From Paralithodes platypus (lineage: Eukaryota; Arthropoda; Malacostraca; Decapoda; Lithodidae), in the NCBI GenBank assembly GCA_032716605.1, contig CM064571.1:11662405-11726404 (forward strand): a DNA stretch of 64,000 nucleotides, in the 5' to 3' direction. This document shows positions 33,991-45,453 of this stretch, piece by piece (the first letter of the stretch is position 1; every line of letters begins with the position of its first letter). The position numbers were made by a program, and so were the translations under genes. The notes under the pieces are model-generated. The model was not told where the DNA came from, ran no database searches, and was given only the letters and a program-made list of their open reading frames with translations.

Positions 33991-34263
33991 CATGACCTTG
34001 ACTACCAATCGATGTGAAAGCTATTCCAAACGATCAGAAATGTTATAAAACCATATAATAGACTCTAATATAATTGAAATCGGACAATAACCTCCAAAGA
34101 TGTGATGTTTTTTGTAACCTCCACGAGTGATGGTGGCCATTTTCTATTTTGGCTGTTACCATGGTACGGGTGTCGGGAAAATGTGTTACCTAACATTTTC
34201 CATTATCTTATACCCTAATGAAGTGAAATCAAGCACTATATCAATTTGAGCATGAAATTCCTA
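33991..34263 (-). repeat. right terminal inverted repeat of the 4.3-kb element
   Basis: Complement of 29960-30207 with substitutions and a few indels. The outermost 14 bases match exactly. Confidence 0.9.
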
Positions 34264-36489
34264 TGGAATTACATCTCCGTCTACATTATAACCGTGCATT
34301 TAACCTTTTTCACCATCACATTTTCCAAGGGCCTTTATTAGGATCCGATCACATCCCTGTTTTCATACAACTATCTTCTAATCCCATTCTAGTTCCATCT
34401 TCATCACATTACTACTCCTGGGCTAACTGGGCTGAATTTCAACACATCTTATCACAACAAGATTACACAACTGACTATGAGGGACTACACTACACGAACC
34501 TAGATCAACAAATAGAACACTTACACAATACAATTATTAATGCTGTAAACACTACCCAAAACATCCTACAAAATCATATACACTTTCAGACCCTCCATAT
34601 GATCACAAAGACTCCTTGTGTGCTATCGCCCTCGGTTTGAGCAAAACAAACAAAACTACACCTTAGGCCGAGCACGACATGGCCTCTCATACCTCAGAAA
34701 CCATATCCTAGACAGCCTGCAATCTGACCATGACAGCCACTGGACACACCTCATACGCATTGCTGAACAACACAGAAAAACTAAACCCTGGGAATTATGG
34801 CAACATATATAACGTTTAAAAGGCTACAATAAACCTACGACATCTTCACTGATTGTAAACGGTAACACCATCACTGATCCCAGAGAAATCTCAGACACCT
34901 TTAAAGACACATGGGCACAAGTATACTACCCTCACCCTCTTGAAAGACCCGCCCAACAACACATTCGAGACATTGAACAACACCTCACTAATATTGCGGA
35001 CATCTCACACGATACACACATCAACACAGACTCACTTAACCCAACAACTACCTCACTGCTCCCATTGTGCCTGACGAAGTTAAGCACATTCTCTCTAAAT
35101 CACGGAGGAAGGCGCCTGGTGCCTCGGGTATAAACCATCACATTGTGAAGCACCTCCCAAACACATTTATTAATGCACTCACTTGCTTGTACAACGCCAT
35201 TCTGGCATCAGGCTACTTCCCCGTCTGCTTTAAGACAGCGACAATCATCCTCATCCCCAAGAAAAAGAAAAATAACAGAGACCCACTGAACTACAGACCC
35301 AGTAGTCTACTTGAGACTCTAGGAAAGACTCTAGCAACAATCATAAATCGCCGACTCAGACTGTACCTCGAAGACGAAGGACTGCTCACTGACAAATAGT
35401 TTGGTTTCAGACCTCACAGATCCACTCAGGAAGCACTTAACATAATCACCAACTACATTCACATTACCAAACACTGCATAAATAGAAACAAAACAGAACT
35501 CATCACAAAATACATATAACGCGCATTTGACACTGTATGGCACGTAGGCCTGAAGTACAAAATTTACGAGAATTTCAATTTCCCTCTACCAATTAAAAAG
35601 CTTCTTTACAACTTTTTGGATAACAGATCATCCAAAATAAAATGTTCAAATCTCTATTCAGACTCATTTCTCCTCTATGCAGGCGTACCTCAGGGCTCCG
35701 TGCTCGCACCTACACTGTACATCCTCTACACTTATGACATGCCAGATCCCATCACTAATGACCCTCTCACAATTGTGTACGCTGACGACGTGACACAGCT
35801 TGTTAGGGCAAATACCATAGACGGTTTGACAAACAAAGCCAAGAGAGAGCTTGACCGAGTTGCACAATGGGAACAGAAATGGCGGATTCAGGCTCATCCA
35901 CGAAAATCCTTTATTATCTATATTTCCGCTGGTTACCTCCGTCCTAGACCACTATTCCTCAACTCCCGCTCACCTCCTCCCGACCGTATCCCAGTACTGT
36001 CTCGCCCATTAACATAGTACTCGGTCTAACCTTCGACAGAAAACTACACTTTCTCCGTCATTCAAATAAAATTTCCCCATTGCTGCAAAATCCCTTCAAT
36101 AAATTTTCCGTTTTTGAAATGCCTCCATCAAAACCAAAACTAATTTGTATAAAGCCTTAATTAGACCCGTCCTTTGCTATGCCCCACTGACCAGCACTCG
36201 TTTGGCAAACACCCACAAAATTAAACCTCAAAGAGTACAAAATAAAGCACTGAGGTGGATCCATGGAACTCAGTGGTATGAGTTCCAAACATCGGAACAC
36301 CTACATGAACTCTCCCTCATCCCTCCACTTAATGTTTATTGTAAATTTCTGGCAAATAAACAACTTGAAAAACTTAAGACATTTAATAACTTTGTCCAAA
36401 TATTTAATAATATTACTCAACCAATCCATTCCTGGTCAAACCTTTTACACCCTATTAACAGAGAGGCTCGCAATCCCCTATTCACTTAA
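34264..36489 (+). pseudogene. LINE ORF2: end of endonuclease and reverse transcriptase
   Basis: Opens with the last endonuclease block (FQGPLLGSDHIPVFIQ, active-site SDH at about 34350). RT then contains KAPGASGINHHIVKHLP, PKKKKNNRDPLNYRPSSLLE, FGFRPHRSTQEAL after a TAG at 35397, a damaged AFDTVWH (the preceding residue is a stop), YAGVPQGSVLAPTLY (35678-35720) and the catalytic YADDVTQL (35779-35800). The C-terminal segment LIRPVLCYAPLTS ... NKALRWIHG continues to 36487. Stops and shifts at 34809, 35397, 35518 and 36015 make it non-functional. Confidence 0.85.
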
Positions 36490-37112
36490 ATATCTTTGAC
36501 ACACCACAAACTCACACTAAATTTTCACCATTCATTTACTCACCCACCAGCCAAAAAGTATTGAAAATTAAAAATTACACAATGTAAAGTAAGCTCTTCA
36601 AGAAACAGTGCAACCACCTCCAAACTCGGCAGTTGACAGCTATGCCTTGCTGCCCCCCTTTAGACCCTTACCATCCAAAATTGCCAGGCCACCTTTTAGA
36701 CCATTTCCATCCAAAATTGCCACTTTTTTGCAACCATTACCACCCTAAATCAATACTCTTTAGGCCTTTACCACCCAACATTTAGTCTCTACCCCTTCTT
36801 GGCAGGCCATACTCAAGCTCTCCAAATTTACTCTCAATAAAATCGACAGAGTCACAACCCCCCCCCCCCCCTCCCCCCTCATCACCAACCCTAATTGTAC
36901 AACTCATGCACGTTGGGTCAAGCCCCGACACTCTTTATCCTCCTACTTTAACACTTTCTCTCTTACTACACCAATAAAAACTTGCCTTATTTCACCCTCA
37001 CCCACATTTTCTATATTCATTAATTCACCCCTTTTTCCTTTGTTGTGTCTCTTGTTGATCCTCCCTACCCCTTGTGGGAGTCAGAGCTGACTACTGAATG
37101 ACTGACTGACTT
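36490..37112 (+). other. 3' region of the Jockey-like LINE
   Basis: Non-coding; repeated blocks TTTAGACC(C/A)TT(A/T)CCATCCAAAATTGCCA at about 36659 and 36694, a C run at 36860-36869, and a terminal GAATGACTGACTGACTTA. This is likely the LINE 3' UTR (inference from position). Confidence 0.55.
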
Positions 37113-37164
37113 AAAATTCAGCCACTTAACATTATCTATGATCAGTCAAATTGGTGGTTCCAAT

Positions 37165-37226
37165 GCGAAAGAACACCAATGTGTAGCGAGAACACCAATA
37201 TGTAGCGAGAACACCAATATGTACAA
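37165..37226. repeat. 19-bp minisatellite, left block
   Basis: About three copies of GAGAACACCAATATGTAGC. The same unit continues at 38404-38495 on the other side of a LINE fragment. Confidence 0.85.
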
Positions 37227-37429
37227 AGGAGTACAAAGGAAATCAAGCAACAACAGATCTAGTGACCCTTCTAGGTTGCTTGTCCTCCAAAACACTGAGG
37301 ATCAAGTGTCCAAACAGTGGTTTAGAGTGGGTAAGGGAACATTGGAAAGGGAACTACTGCCCTGCCACTAACGTGGCAGGACTAGGAAGTTAGTAGGGGA
37401 CAGATGGGTTAGTAACTGAGGGGAGGATA

Positions 37430-38403
37430 AAGTTATTCATTTACAAACGCAGTCAGTCGCGGGTTTGATGCGAGATATTTGTCTAGGCGGAATTTAAATG
37501 AATCAACGGTGCTGCAGTCTATAACGTCTCGGGGAAGCCCATTCCACAAGTTGACAACTCGATTGAAGAAGAAATTCTTAGATTCGTGCGAGTTAAAAGA
37601 TTTACCAATAATTTTGCAACCGTTTCCCCGCGTGTAATTAGATTGGTCGATAGTGAAGTACTTACTACAGTTCATATTGTCGATGCCTTTGATGATTTTG
37701 AACACTTGAATTAAGTCGCCTCTTAATCTGCGCTGGGTTAAAGGAAATAGATTTAATTCTCTAAGACGCTCTTCGTATGGTTTGTTCTTTAGGCTAGGTA
37801 TCATTTTGGTAACTCTACGTTGAACTCGTTCTAGCTTGTTTATATCTTTTTGTAATAAGGGCACCAGGATTGAACGCAGTATTCCAGAAGAGGGCGGACT
37901 AAGGAATTGTAAAGGGTTAGGATAACTTCTTTGGATTTATGCTCAAATGACCTGCCTATAAAGCCAATTATTTTGTTTGCCTTCTTAACAACTTCTGAAC
38001 ATTGTTGACTCGGTTTTAGGTTACTCGATATTGTTACTCCCAGATCAGTTTCTCTGTTTACATTCTTAAGCTGAGTGCCATTCATCGAATAGTTTGCTTT
38101 CTCATTTAGGTATCCGACATGTAGTACTTTACATTTATCCGCATTGAAACTCATTTGCCAAATTTGGGCCCAACATGACAATTTATCTAGATTGTGTTGC
38201 ATATCGTCAACTTGTTCTTTTGAGAGTACGCTATTTGCAATTTTTGTATCGTCAGCAAATTTTGAGATTGTGCAGGTGAGACCCTCATCTATGTCGTTGA
38301 TGTAAATTAGAAAGAGAATTGGTCCTAGTACCGATCCCTGGGGTACCCCGCTACTTACATTGGTCCATTTAGATGCCTTACCGTTTATGACTACCCTCCC
38401 TAC
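37430..38403 (-). pseudogene. 5'-truncated CR1-type LINE (RT C-terminal half)
   Basis: On the minus strand: SSGVPQGSVLGPILFLIYIN, the catalytic SKFADDTKIANSV, MSFNADKCKVLHVGY, LGVTISSNLKPSQQC and LEYCVQSWCPYYKKD. After a one-base frame change near 37850 come INKLERVQRRVTKMIP, ELNLFPLTQRRLRGDLI and NLWNGLPRDVIDC, ending at 37433. All motifs after the palm are kept, with only one frame break, so it is fairly young. It truncates abruptly at 38403 against the 19-bp minisatellite. Confidence 0.88.
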
Positions 38404-38495
38404 TATGTAGGGAGAACACCAATATGTAGCGAGAACACCAATATGTAGCGAGAACACCAATATGTAGCGAGAACACCAATATGTAGCGAGAACAA
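38404..38495. repeat. 19-bp minisatellite, right block
   Basis: Nearly five copies of the unit at 37165-37226, starting directly at the truncated end of the LINE. Confidence 0.9.
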
Positions 38496-38529
38496 ACTTG
38501 TGTGACAAGTTTGACACCACCTTAAAGCA

Positions 38530-39680
38530 CCACCTTAAAGCAAGACACAGACAAAGATGACTAATTCTGTAGGGTGAAGAAGAAGACGAAAAATATTAAC
38601 TCTAAAATGAAGACAACGGCGAAGATGGAGATGAAGCAGCCGACGGTAAAGACGAAAACACTGAAGCATAATTATACAAAACGAAGAAGACGCTGATTAA
38701 AAGAAGAAATAAGAAAACAAAGATGAGAAGCATGGCGATAAAGAAGAAGAATAAGAGAAAACAAATAAATAAATACGAACTAATGAACAAGAATGAGCAA
38801 ACTAGAAACCTGGAAATAGAGTTAGAGAGGTAATTATAAGTTGTGTGTACCTTAGAGAGCCTCAGGTTGGGGGGTGGGGGTGATGATTACTCTCAAGATT
38901 GGTCAAGTGTAGTATAGGGAGAGAAGGGAGGGTATGGGGGTTGTAAGGCCAAATTTGAAGTAAGTTGTTTTGATTAGTTACGTGTATTTTTACAACAGTC
39001 TATCTAACTATAAAAAACCTTCTTACTAGGTAACCAACCAACCAGCTATCTAACTAACTATCTGTGTATCTGGAGTATTTTGTTTTTATATAATTAACTC
39101 TTTGTATATCTGGAGTATAGCATATATCAGTGCATTTTCATATACAAATACATGCAGGTATATAAAGGAAATATTTCTATGGAAAGCCATTTTAATAGCG
39201 ATTTGTTGGTTTATGTAAGCAGCCACCATAGGCAATCCCCATGAATAAAATAAAATCCTTTATTTTATATCTAAACGACCATAACATGAAAATATGTAGA
39301 TTTAAAATAGCTTAGTGAGTTGATCATACCTAGACCTGTTTCACAAACTCAGAACCCAAACATGGAAATACACACACTATACATCAAAGCATAAGCATCC
39401 CCAGTAAGTGAAACATGGATAATATTATGAGTATTACATTACCACCACATTAACACAATTAAATACAAAACGCACTCACCAAACCTGTCAAAGCCAACAT
39501 TGCCCAAACTCATACAGAACATATGATACTCTTATGATTTCCAAAACTTCAGTCACTATCCTGATTCAACAGTTGCTTTCGCTTACGCTTTTGTTGAGGA
39601 CCCGCAGAGGAATGCTCTCAGGCAACATAATGTGCGGGGTTGTGTTAGGTATTACGGGTTGGGGACAGAAATGTGTGAAG
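38530..39680. other. A/G-rich tract and unassigned DNA
   Basis: 38570-38790 is rich in GAAGA-type purine runs. 38990-39110 has short repeats of CTAACTATCT and of GTATATCTGGAGTAT. No gene is supported; the ORF at 38602-38790 comes from the purine bias. Confidence 0.5.
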
Positions 39681-39682
39681 GA

Positions 39683-42010
39683 TTAAAAATAGGAAGATTT
39701 GCTTGGTGAACCTATCTTTAACAGTATCAAGAGTGGAACTGTTAACTGTATGAGAAGATAGAATGTTTCACTCATGGACGCTGCTAGGAACAAAACTAAG
39801 TATCTACATATGTCGGTGCTTTCTTTATAAGTGTGGTATTGTAAGTTATGGGTGCCACAGGTCATGTATTTATTAATGTGGTGTAAGTATATAACCTTGT
39901 CTAAGTTAACAGTGATCTTGTATACAATCTGCTGTCTATTTTGTTCTCTAGTTTCAAATAGATCTAGTTCAATCACTAGTTTAAGGATGGTTCTAGATGC
40001 AGTGTGTCTGTAATCACATCTGATCCATCTTGCATCTTTGTTTTGTATGGCCTCTATTTAATTGATATTGTTGTGAGAGTGTGTACTCTGTCACAGTATT
40101 CTAAATGTGGGCAAACAAGTGTTTTACACATTTTTACGTTACCCTTCACAAGGTTTCTGCGCATGATCCCAAATTATATAATTATTAGCGTTTGTTAAGA
40201 TGTTGCCATTGTGTTTGGTCCACCTCATGTCCACTAAGATGTGGACACTCAAGTGCTTAATGTTGGGAACAGGATCTAGTGTGGTATTATAGAGTTTTAG
40301 AGTAGACTGGGTTTGTTGGAATGGTTGAAACGGATATGATGATATTGCCAGATCTAACGGTCATCTAAGTTCTTGGCTTCCCAGTCTTGAAAGGCAGTTA
40401 AGGCATCTTTGAGTTTAATACAATCGTTCCTATCTACAATTAGTCGATAAACTCAGCAATCAACTGTGAACAATCTAGAAGTAGAAGAAAGATATACTGG
40501 TAGATCATTATTGTAGGAAAGGAAGAGTAGGGAACCCACGACGGTGCCTTGTGATGTCCCTTAAAATGTAGACACACTGGGAGACTGGTTTCCCTTGAGA
40601 ACAATTTGTTGATCTCGAGTAGTAAAACAAAAACAAATAATAATCATAATCTATTGAAGATGAGGTCATGGGATGCCTTATAAATCAAATTTAGCCAATA
40701 GCCTTTGGTGCAGAACTTTGTCAAGAGGCTTTGGCAATGTCAAGAACTAGGATGCCTGCATACCTAACTGTAAGGTCAATAAGAGATTGGGGTATATCAT
40801 GTGAGGTGAGTAGAAATTTATCTCCCACAGCAGTTTGCTTTGAAAGTCGTGCTGGGCATCAGTTAATAAAATTTGCCTATCATATTTGTTCATTATATGT
40901 CAGTGGAGAATGTACTTAGGCACTGAAGTGATTGGAAGAGGTTACTAATTAACAGGGAATTATCTAACTCCGGATTAAATAAATGGAATAATATTTGTCA
41001 ATAACCAGTCACAGGGGAGATCTCCAGCATAAAATTATAAAGTATGTTAGAATATAAGCTGTAATGTTGAAAGAAGAATGCTAGCATTCACGTTTAATAT
41101 CCTGCAGGGTATATTAGCTGTTCCAGTAGTTTTGTCAGTGTCCTCCTCAGAGGGTAGTTTCCCAATTCCTTGTGTCTTTTTTTTGCAAGAGGGGGTAATG
41201 GATATGCAATATGATGCTAGTTTGTTCTGCTTGTATGGATTGAAATTGTGAATTAAGCACGCATACTAAAAATGGGTGAGCACCAAGGAATCGTTATTTA
41301 AAAGAGTTGCAATCCCAGTCAAATTGTTTGCATTCCTTGAAGCTGCTGCACATTTTGATTGGTGTTTGCTTATTGTCTGAGAGGAAACTGGTTGCGTAGT
41401 TAGTTTTTGCTTGTTTAATTTTTCTTTGTTTTGATTTCTGCATTTTGTGTAGTGTTCCCATTGATCTGTATCTTAGCAACGTTTAGCTGTTTTGAATATT
41501 TCAATTTTGTTTCTATGTAATCTCCGTAATTGTCTACTGAACCACGGTAGTGGCTGGTTTGTTTAAAAGTGTTCTTTTGGGATGTGTTTATCCACTATGT
41601 GACAAAGATTCTTTGAAGTTGGCTAAGTCTTGGGAGATGGCACCCATATCTGCACTGTTGTAAATATGAATGGTCCTGGGTACTTGTTTCTATGTGTTCA
41701 GTTTTATGTTTGCAAATATCATTTGGTTGTCGGTAAGCCCAGTATTGCCCATGTCTTTGTAATTAGAGAGGTGTTATGAGTAAGGAACAAGTCTAGTTTG
41801 TTACATGTAACCGTGTGTATTATGTTACATGTAACCGTGTGTATTATGTTACATGTAGCCGTGTGTATTATGTTCGGGATATTTTTGTCTATCCGAAATT
41901 GTGTAAGGGTTGGTTCGACCTCAATCCACTTAATTGAAGCAAGGGTGCAATCGAAAAAAGAAAGTTTATGCTCAGGGTTTCGCTTCTTCATGGGAAATTT
42001 TACACCCAAT
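39683..42010 (-). pseudogene. old LINE ORF2 (endonuclease and reverse transcriptase)
   Basis: Endonuclease end at 41719-42009 (NKLDLFLTHNTSLITK, AILGLPTTK, where SDH would be expected nearby). The linker has PRTIHIYNSADMGAIS. The RT finger region follows, then a degenerate palm at about 40500-40570 (GTVVGSLLFLSYNNDLPVYL) and a lost FADD box (LFTVDC). The C-terminal block at 39683-39976 has RQQIVYKITVNL and GTHNLQYHTYKESTDI, as in several Jockey-like ORF2 C-termini. Many stops; this is one of the oldest LINEs in the window. Confidence 0.7.
41797..41870. repeat. 24-bp in-frame triplication inside the LINE endonuclease
   Basis: TTACATGTAACCGTGTGTAT plus TATG is repeated three times, giving three copies of an eight-residue NIIHTVTC unit in the minus-strand frame. 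Confidence 0.88.
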
Positions 42011-42059
42011 AATGTCTCATAATGGTTACCGAATCTAGCAATTATGTGAAAGCAGCTTG

Positions 42060-42800
42060 GTGAAAAAGTGAGATCTTAAGATTAGTATTTATTCCTGGCT
42101 GTAGATGTTTTTTTTTTATAAAACAAAAACTTGCCTTATTCTGTGTCTTTTACTTATGTACTGTACTTGCATATCCTCATCATGGTGAACGGTCTTAAAC
42201 ATACACATTCCGTGTATAATAGCTCGGACAAGTGAACCAGTAAAATATAGTAGAGCTTAATGGGTCTTTTATAGTGAAGATATTTCTTATATTAGTTCAA
42301 TAGGTGTGTTAAAGTGTACTGAAGGAACTCAAGGGACTAGAGTACTCGAAAATGGGCTCCAGTCCTGACGCTATTCTTGACTTATACAGTGATAGCGTCT
42401 GAAGTACTATTTTAAGTAACTAATTAATGAAGGTACACTGTCTCTTGATAATTCTAACAAAACTGTAGGTGAAATTTTCATATGATGACATCTGCAAATA
42501 TTTTGGAACACTCATTATTCGAAAATTATTTTTGGTTGATCACAATTCTTCATTATTTTAGGTTGTATTTAAGGTGTCCACTTTACAGTTATTTTGTACA
42601 CCCATATTTTTCGAGATCGCTTTTCTAACTTTATTTTGGCTAACAAGAGCCGAATGTACCCACTTTTAAAAGACACTCTTAGGAATCACATGGGTATAGT
42701 CAATCTGAAATTACCCTCTTGATTTCCAAAATTACTTCCTAACCTGCATATAATCGTCTAATATTACCAAATAATGTTCGAAGATTCCTCGTGTATTAAA
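42060..42800. other. unassigned interval
   Basis: AT-rich DNA. Around 42738 CCTAACCTGCATATAATCGTCTAATATTACC resembles half of the foldback MITE arm seen at 57830 (compare CTGCATATAATATCGTC). No gene. Confidence 0.5.
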
Positions 42801-42807
42801 AAGATAT

Positions 42808-42821
42808 ATATATATTGTATA

Positions 42822-42859
<38 letters not shown>

Positions 42860-42867
42860 TGTATAGT

Positions 42868-42898
<31 letters not shown>

Positions 42899-42954
42899 AC
42901 CGGTATATATATATATATATATACATACAGTATATATATATACCGGTATATATA
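42808..42954. repeat. (TA)n microsatellite cluster
   Basis: Several TA runs separated by CTGTATAG and CCGG interruptions. Confidence 0.95.
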
Positions 42955-43343
42955 TGATGGGCTGGTCTATCAGAGTGAGAACTGAGCGATCTCTGCCATA
43001 CCCATAGCTTACTCTGACTGTTCCTTTAACTTATATATTTTCTAGATCTCAAGTGACGGCGTCTTTTCCGTGGATTGACCTCCCAATCTACCAAGATTGG
43101 AAGCCAAAGCGTCACATTTTTCCCTTGCCCCTCAACTTTCTCTTTATAATTGCTGAGGGGCACAGGGCCCTGGGTGGGGCTTTGGTTTCCCGGGCGTTTC
43201 CGCACCCTCCTCAGCTCCCCGACATGGAGTGGCTTCGGTCACCCAGGCTTTATTGTGGTCGGCAGGGAGGGTTCTGTGGGGCGCTCGGTTATGGCCTTGG
43301 AATTGCTCGGGGCCTTGGGGCTGTTCGGCCAGGCAGCTTGGGG

Positions 43344-43375
<32 letters not shown>

Positions 43376-43377
43376 CC
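42955..43377 (+). mobile_element. SINE-like element with (CAA)n tail, copy 1 (5'-truncated)
   Basis: About 420 bp from GATGGGCTGGTCTATCAGAG to (CAA)10-11 at 43345-43376. It matches 56483-56905 on the opposite strand base for base over most of its length. The start lies against a TA microsatellite while the other copy continues further 5', so this copy is truncated. Long ORFs on both strands (43053-43613 +, 43144-43458 -) exist because the body is GC-rich and the flanks are TA runs. Confidence 0.8.
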
Positions 43378-43501
43378 GGTATATATATATATATATATAT
43401 ATATATACTGTATATATATATATAATATGCATATATAGATATATATATATTTATACATATATATATTATATATATAATATATATATTATATATATATATA
43501 C

Positions 43502-43542
<41 letters not shown>
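43378..43542. repeat. (TA)n microsatellite cluster
   Basis: TA runs with CTGTATA and CATATA interruptions following the (CAA)n tail. Confidence 0.95.
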
Positions 43543-43547
<5 letters not shown>

Positions 43548-43699
43548 ATGGATTCACTACAAGACATACACACTGGGAACCGAAATATTGTGTGGGAAAA
43601 GTTTTTGTGGTGACAAGTGTGTCACTTTATTTAGTGGAGAGTTGGGTTTCACCAAACATTTTTAGTGTCACATTCTCATTTTTGTATTTCATATATATA

Positions 43700-45453
43700 C
43701 CGTAGAATGGGGTACTTGAGAACAGTTTTGGTGCAATTGTAATATGCTAAGGTATAGGGAAAAAAAACATATATTCGTGTACAAAATTGATTTAAAAAAC
43801 AAAAAGTTCAAATTTAATTCTGCACATATTCACCATAACAAATGTATCAAAATGTATACAAAAAATGGTTTGTATTAATTAATACTAACAGTAAAAAAAA
43901 ATTAAACATTGGGGGAAATGAGAACAGTGATTTGGGGGCAATTGAGAACATGTCTCTTAATGTATATAATTGTATATCACTGATTTATTTCCCCTTGTAA
44001 GACATAAATAAACAGTTCAAACAAATCTGGCTATTTTTCTTAACCTTACCCTACCGGATGAGCATGTCTTTGAATGTATTTAGGAATAGTATTACAGATT
44101 TCCGTGCCTCTTTCAGATGTAATTTCATCACAATATCCTCTAGATCGGTGTCTAACACTTCTCTTCTCACAGGTTCCTTGAACGCTAACACTTTTGCAGG
44201 GTCCTGGTCTTTTGATACATCAGCCTTCCTGTAATATAAGATGTCACACTTGGTTTCAGCCGTTGCCAGAACCCGACCAGCATAATGTACTGGGGCCTTT
44301 TTCGCTGGTTCAAACTTAACGAGAACCTAATCACCCACTTTCAGTTGTTGTTCACCGGTAGCTTCATCCTCCGTTGGTTCGGGCTCAGTCGCTGGCTCTG
44401 GCTCACTCTTGTCACCCTTGTCGGAAGAAGAGTCTGAAGAAGTCTCGTTGTAGAGAGCTCGCTTCACTGGCGGTCTTGCGACTGTGCCTGATGGGCCACT
44501 CTCCGCCATATCCTGGAGCGAGACACTTCTTCCCGCTGGCACATTGACTCTCCTTCCACGAGGGGCTCTATGCCTCACACTGGTCTCCTCTTCTCCTTCA
44601 AGTATGACAGTAGTTGAGGACTGACATACTGGGCTCCGTCATCGTCTTGAGGTACTTTCCTCATCTTGGCCAGGACGCGCTCGGGATCAAAGGAATGGAT
44701 GCCACAAGCTTTGAATCAGCTGTGGCTAGGGGTGCCCATTTCTCCTCCATCATCTTCATCAAGGACATGAGCAGTGGAGGCATAGCCCACTTGGGGAAGC
44801 TTGCGAGGTGCTTGCCATCACCTTCCTTCCAGGCAGTGATCACCTTCCTCCACACAGTTTTGAGGGGCCCAATAAGAGCCCTGGCCACATCCTCTTCTCT
44901 GTACTGGCACTTGGGCGACCCCTTCTTGTTATAGTTGCGGACCATTCTGTAAGAAGAAAAAAATGCTTTATATACCTACATAGTGCATAAAATGGATATT
45001 CTCAATTACCATTTCATGATCTCAATTGCCCCACCCCTTGTTCTCAGTTGCCCCACCTTGTGATCTCATTTGCCCCAATCTAGTAATTGGTCAAGATTTG
45101 GAACACTAATCAACTTACCTGATAGGTGGATGTAGGTGAGTGTTGCAGATAATTTCTTTGATCCAGTATGTGATTAGCAGTTTTGTCCTTTAATTCGACA
45201 CTGCGTTATTATCCTTAGTATTTGGTCTGAAATATTGATCTGAAAAAGCAGTTTTGGAAAAAATAATACAAATGTAGTTAAATTTCACATAATTCAAGTT
45301 GAGATGCTTAATGCAACTCGAGACATAATTGGTGGTCACACAGAACATTAAAAATATAACCTAGCCTTAGTAATAACACTACAGTAGAGTAAGTTCTCAA
45401 ATACCCCTATAATTCCCATTTGCCCCAGACGTTCTCATTTCCCCCAATCTACG

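Larger units (their letters stand above)
29960..34263 (+). mobile_element. 4.3-kb DNA element with long TIRs and TA target duplication, carrying a PIN-like nuclease gene
   Basis: Both ends read TAGGAATTTCATGC inward. The inverted repeats run about 250-270 bp (29960-30207 and 33991-34263) with indels. The interrupted LINE frame is restored if the element is removed and one TA kept, which establishes a precise TA-flanked insertion. The only recognisable gene (30252-33064) resembles PIN/FEN-like nucleases with a Cys-rich tail; no DDE transposase is seen. Later insertions inside it are a TTAA MITE (31709-32154), a foldback (33341-33540) and a SINE (33722-33955). TA duplication is typical of Tc1/mariner, but the gene is not, so I leave the class open. 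Confidence 0.85.
27995..37112 (+). mobile_element. Jockey-like LINE, interrupted by a 4.3-kb TIR element
   Basis: The LINE lies in two parts, 27995-29959 (ORF1 and the start of ORF2 endonuclease) and 34264-37112 (rest of endonuclease, RT and 3' region ending in GAATGACTGACTGACT near 37096). Removing 29960-34263 with one TA rejoins the endonuclease frame without a shift. The LINE itself is old, with many frameshifts, and the insertion came after it. Confidence 0.85.

Noticed and set aside
38602..38790. Hydrophobic 62-codon minus ORF as a membrane protein
   Set aside because: Caused by the GAAGA-rich purine tract on the plus strand, which reads as Phe/Leu/Ser on the other strand.
43053..43613. 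186-codon ORF with poly-Asn and IYIYIY stretches, and poly-Gln/poly-Thr frames beside it
   Set aside because: The homopolymers are the (CAA)n tail of a SINE-like element in three frames, and IYIY comes from (TA)n.
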